From Hungateiclostridiaceae bacterium UBA3922 (GTDB taxonomy: Bacteria > Bacillota > Clostridia > Acetivibrionales > DTU013), in assembly GCA_002386045.1 (NCBI GenBank), contig DGEQ01000048.1, positions 1-8,552 on the forward strand: a DNA stretch of 8,552 bases, read 5' to 3'. This document shows, piece by piece, positions 7,344 through 8,552 of this stretch; positions within the stretch are counted from its first letter, which is position 1, and each line of letters starts with the position of its first letter. The position numbers and the translations under genes were made by a program. The notes under the pieces were generated by a model. That model was not told where the DNA came from. It was given only the letters and a program-made list of their open reading frames with translations, and ran no database searches.

Positions 7344-8018
7344 TCATACGCTGCTTTCCACGAACAGGAGAAAATCGTATACCTGTTTCAGCTTCCTGAA
7401 ACCGTTTATGAGCATATCCGGCAATCCTGCTGAAAATGCCGGTCCAAAATCCCTGCGGACATTCTCGAAGTATATGTTTTTCCTGTTGAGCCACTGCCTT
7501 ATATTATCAGGCTGATCAGGGTACCTTGGCCTTTTGTAGTTTTCTCCTCCCAGAACGAACTCATCCTGGCCTTCGTATGCCTTCAGCGCTGCAAGGAACG
7601 ACGGGTGCCTTTCCAGTATGATTTCTCTCATCTTCGCCATGGACGCGTTTTGCGCCTTGTAATACCCGACGCCGTAACTGATGCCGTATTGCCCCAGTTC
7701 GAACCAGAAGCATGGCGACACGGACATCTGCGACTTGTCCCTCAGGAAAACGATCCAGGCGTTGTCCCTGTAAAGACTTTTGTCCTTTGTGAACCTCGTG
7801 TCCCTTCTCACTCTCGATATGATTTTTGACGGGACAGTTATGATACCGTCGTCGATTTCCTTCATGGAAGGCGCCAGTGCCTTCACCAGCTCGACAAACG
7901 GTTCATATACATATTTACGGTACTCATGCTTATGGGCCTCGTACCATTCCCGGTTGTTGTTCATCCTGTTTTCCAGGAGGAATCTCAGCGCCTCTTTCGA
8001 AAAACCTTCAAACCCCAT
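7344..8018 (-). CDS. DUF2461 family protein
   Basis: A 224-residue protein matching the DUF2461 family (about 220 residues, function unknown, common in bacteria). Recognisable segments are an N-terminal F(S)KEALRFLLENRMNNNREWYEAHK helix pair (6-30), the basic motif RVRRDTRFTKDKSLYRDN (69-86), and the hydrophobic core CFWFELGQYGISYGVGYY (103-120). The many conserved Arg/Lys/Asp residues in the middle motif suggest an active or phosphate-binding site, but no activity is known. It has no signal peptide and is probably cytosolic. The ATG at 8018 has GGAGG (8030-8026) 7 bases upstream. The frame stays open to a GTG at 8264, but that 82-residue extension has no ribosome binding site, overlaps the promoter at 8113-8141 and looks non-coding. 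The lipoprotein gene follows on the same strand. The divergent neighbour is adhE. Confidence 0.88.
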   Translation of the reverse strand: MGFEGFSKEALRFLLENRMNNNREWYEAHKHEYRKYVYEPFVELVKALAPSMKEIDDGIITVPSKIISRVRRDTRFTKDKSLYRDNAWIVFLRDKSQMSVSPCFWFELGQYGISYGVGYYKAQNASMAKMREIILERHPSFLAALKAYEGQDEFVLGGENYKRPRYPDQPDNIRQWLNRKNIYFENVRRDFGPAFSAGLPDMLINGFRKLKQVYDFLLFVESSV

Positions 8019-8047
8019 GGTGCAGCCTCCGATTTGGTGGAATACGC

Positions 8048-8062
8048 CCTGCACGGCGCAGG
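8048..8062 (-). other. GC-rich hairpin in the DUF2461 mRNA leader
   Basis: CCTGC (8048-8052) pairs with GCAGG (8058-8062) around a 5-base loop, 17 bases upstream of the ribosome binding site at 8030-8026. The hairpin is small but GC-rich. No function is evident. Confidence 0.35.
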
Positions 8063-8064
8063 CC

Positions 8065-8114
8065 GATGCACAGGATATACATACATGCTGAATATTCAGA
8101 TGTACAGAATATAC
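8065..8114. repeat. Pair of 16-bp direct repeats flanking a 12-bp palindrome
   Basis: GATGCACAGGATATAC (8065-8080) and GATGTACAGAATATAC (8099-8114) agree at 14 of 16 positions, with starts 34 bp apart. Between them lies the perfect palindrome CTGAATATTCAG (8088-8099), overlapping the second repeat by one base. The block covers the predicted start region of the DUF2461 transcript, and the second repeat touches its -10 box. The arrangement fits an operator for an unknown regulator. Confidence 0.6.
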
Positions 8115-8141
8115 AATAGAGTTTTCGGATCTCCCTGTCAA
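8113..8141 (-). promoter_or_regulatory. Sigma-A promoter for the DUF2461 gene
   Basis: The minus strand has a perfect TTGACA (8141-8136), 17 bases, then TATTGT (8118-8113, 4 of 6 matches). The predicted start is near 8106, giving a leader of about 88 bases that contains the palindrome and direct repeats. The spacing and -10 hexamer are the same as in the candidate DUF1846 promoter. It points away from adhE. Confidence 0.65.
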
Positions 8142-8271
8142 GTAAGCGCGCTGATCCCTTCCATCGGTCTGCCGGGATATGTCCGACGGTGCAGGCATGG
8201 TTTGTACCGCCCAATGCACATATTTCACAAAAAAACTCATTGGGAGATGCCAAAAATTATACACAAAGAGA

Positions 8272-8301
8272 TTGACAAAAACAGTATTTGCATGTTAATA
8301 T
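8272..8301 (+). promoter_or_regulatory. adhE promoter with extended -10
   Basis: A perfect TTGACA (8272-8277) is followed by an 18-base spacer ending in TG plus one base, then TAATAT (8296-8301, 4 of 6 matches), forming an extended -10. The start would be near 8308, giving a leader of about 94 bases before the ATG at 8402. The -10 lies entirely inside the first Rex-like operator. Confidence 0.65.
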
Positions 8302-8351
8302 TTTATCAAAGATAGTTAAATAATTATCAATGTTGGTTATGGAAATAACAC
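8292..8351. promoter_or_regulatory. Phased array of Rex-like operators upstream of adhE
   Basis: Rex is the NADH-sensing repressor of fermentation genes. Its usual clostridial site is TTGTTAA, four bases, TTAACAA. The first site, ATGTTAA-TATT-TTATCAA (8292-8309), matches 12 of 14 fixed positions, and so does the second, TAGTTAA-ATAA-TTATCAA (8313-8330). A third, weaker one, TGGTTAT-GGAA-ATAACAC (8334-8351), matches 10 of 14. All start exactly 21 bp apart, about two helical turns. The first covers the -10 and the others follow the predicted start. This predicts repression when NADH is low. The comparison is by eye against the known consensus. Confidence 0.68.
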
Positions 8352-8365
8352 AGAACTGCCATAAC
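8336..8365 (+). other. Hairpin in the adhE mRNA leader
   Basis: GTTATGG (8336-8342) can pair with CCATAAC (8359-8365) around a 16-base loop. A competing local hairpin pairs GTTAT (8336-8340) with ATAAC (8345-8349) closed by a GGAA loop. Both lie in the leader between the predicted start and the ribosome binding site at 8389-8394. Confidence 0.4.
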
Positions 8366-8401
8366 GAGAACCTGTATACCACTTGCAAAGGAGGGTTATA
8401 T

Positions 8402-8552
8402 ATGGCAAAGATGAAAAAATACGAAATCATAGACAGCGTGGAAAAACTGGATGCAGCACTTACCCGCGCAAGGGAAGCCCAGAAGGAATACGCAGGTTTT
8501 ACGCAGGAACAGGTCGACAGGATCTTTTTCGAAGCAGCCATGGCCGCCAACA
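8402..8552 (+). CDS. adhE: Bifunctional aldehyde-alcohol dehydrogenase AdhE (3' partial)
   Basis: Only the first 50 codons are present; the gene runs off the contig. The visible residues (MAKMKKYEIIDSVEKLD, then EAQKEYAGFTQEQVDRIF and FEAAMAAN) match the start of the N-terminal aldehyde dehydrogenase domain of AdhE, in particular the TQEQVDRIF and AAMAAN signature that opens these proteins. Full-length AdhE (about 870 residues, forming helical spirosomes) reduces acetyl-CoA to acetaldehyde and then ethanol, consuming two NADH. A stand-alone acetaldehyde-CoA dehydrogenase with the same N-terminus cannot be excluded. The ATG at 8402 follows a strong AGGAGG (8389-8394) with 7 bases of spacing. 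A long leader, an extended -10 promoter and tandem Rex-like sites lie upstream, fitting a redox-controlled fermentation gene. Confidence 0.88.
   Translation, partial: MAKMKKYEIIDSVEKLDAALTRAREAQKEYAGFTQEQVDRIFFEAAMAAN

Noticed and set aside
8256..8261. TATAAT on the minus strand, as a second promoter towards DUF2461
   Set aside because: No acceptable -35 lies 16-18 bases upstream, and the promoter at 8113-8141 is better placed; chance in AT-rich promoter DNA is likely.
8019..8264. An 82-residue N-terminal extension of the DUF2461 protein, starting at a GTG at 8264
   Set aside because: No ribosome binding site precedes it, it covers a good promoter and repeats, and the ATG at 8018 has a perfect GGAGG and matches the family N-terminus.

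Overview
The window looks like a contig end from a Gram-positive anaerobe of the Clostridia. The evidence is the strong AGGAG/GGAGG ribosome binding sites before every gene, the AdhE N-terminus, the DUF1846, HflX and DUF2461 proteins, a lipobox lipoprotein, and frequent ATA and AGG codons in moderately GC-rich DNA. The genus cannot be fixed from sequence alone. The first 19 bases are not genomic: they equal the Tn5 mosaic end left by tagmentation library preparation.

Layout. Bases 20-1580 (+) hold a DEAD-box RNA helicase cut inside its Walker A motif, with a long basic low-complexity tail. It converges on a minus-strand block and shares a bidirectional terminator with it. Read in the direction of transcription (right to left), that block is a DUF2461 protein (8018-7344), a small lipoprotein (7230-6685), a decayed copy of the lipoprotein 3' end (about 6670-6556), an acyl-CoA synthetase with its own promoter and terminator (6370-4721), the ribosome-associated GTPase HflX (4556-3270), and a DUF1846/UPF0371 protein with a probable own promoter (3147-1663). 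At the right edge, divergent from DUF2461, lies the start of adhE (8402 to the end, +).

The genes do not form one pathway. Helicase and HflX serve RNA and ribosome maintenance. The acyl-CoA synthetase activates a carboxylic acid, and AdhE disposes of reducing power by making ethanol from acetyl-CoA. The most informative parts are non-coding. The adhE promoter carries two good Rex-like operators and a third degenerate one, all spaced exactly 21 bp apart, implying redox (NADH/NAD+) control by a repressor stacked on one face of the helix. Other notable points are the tandem remnant of the lipoprotein gene and a palindrome flanked by 16-bp direct repeats at the DUF2461 promoter. I see no CRISPR array, RNA gene, insertion sequence or defence system.
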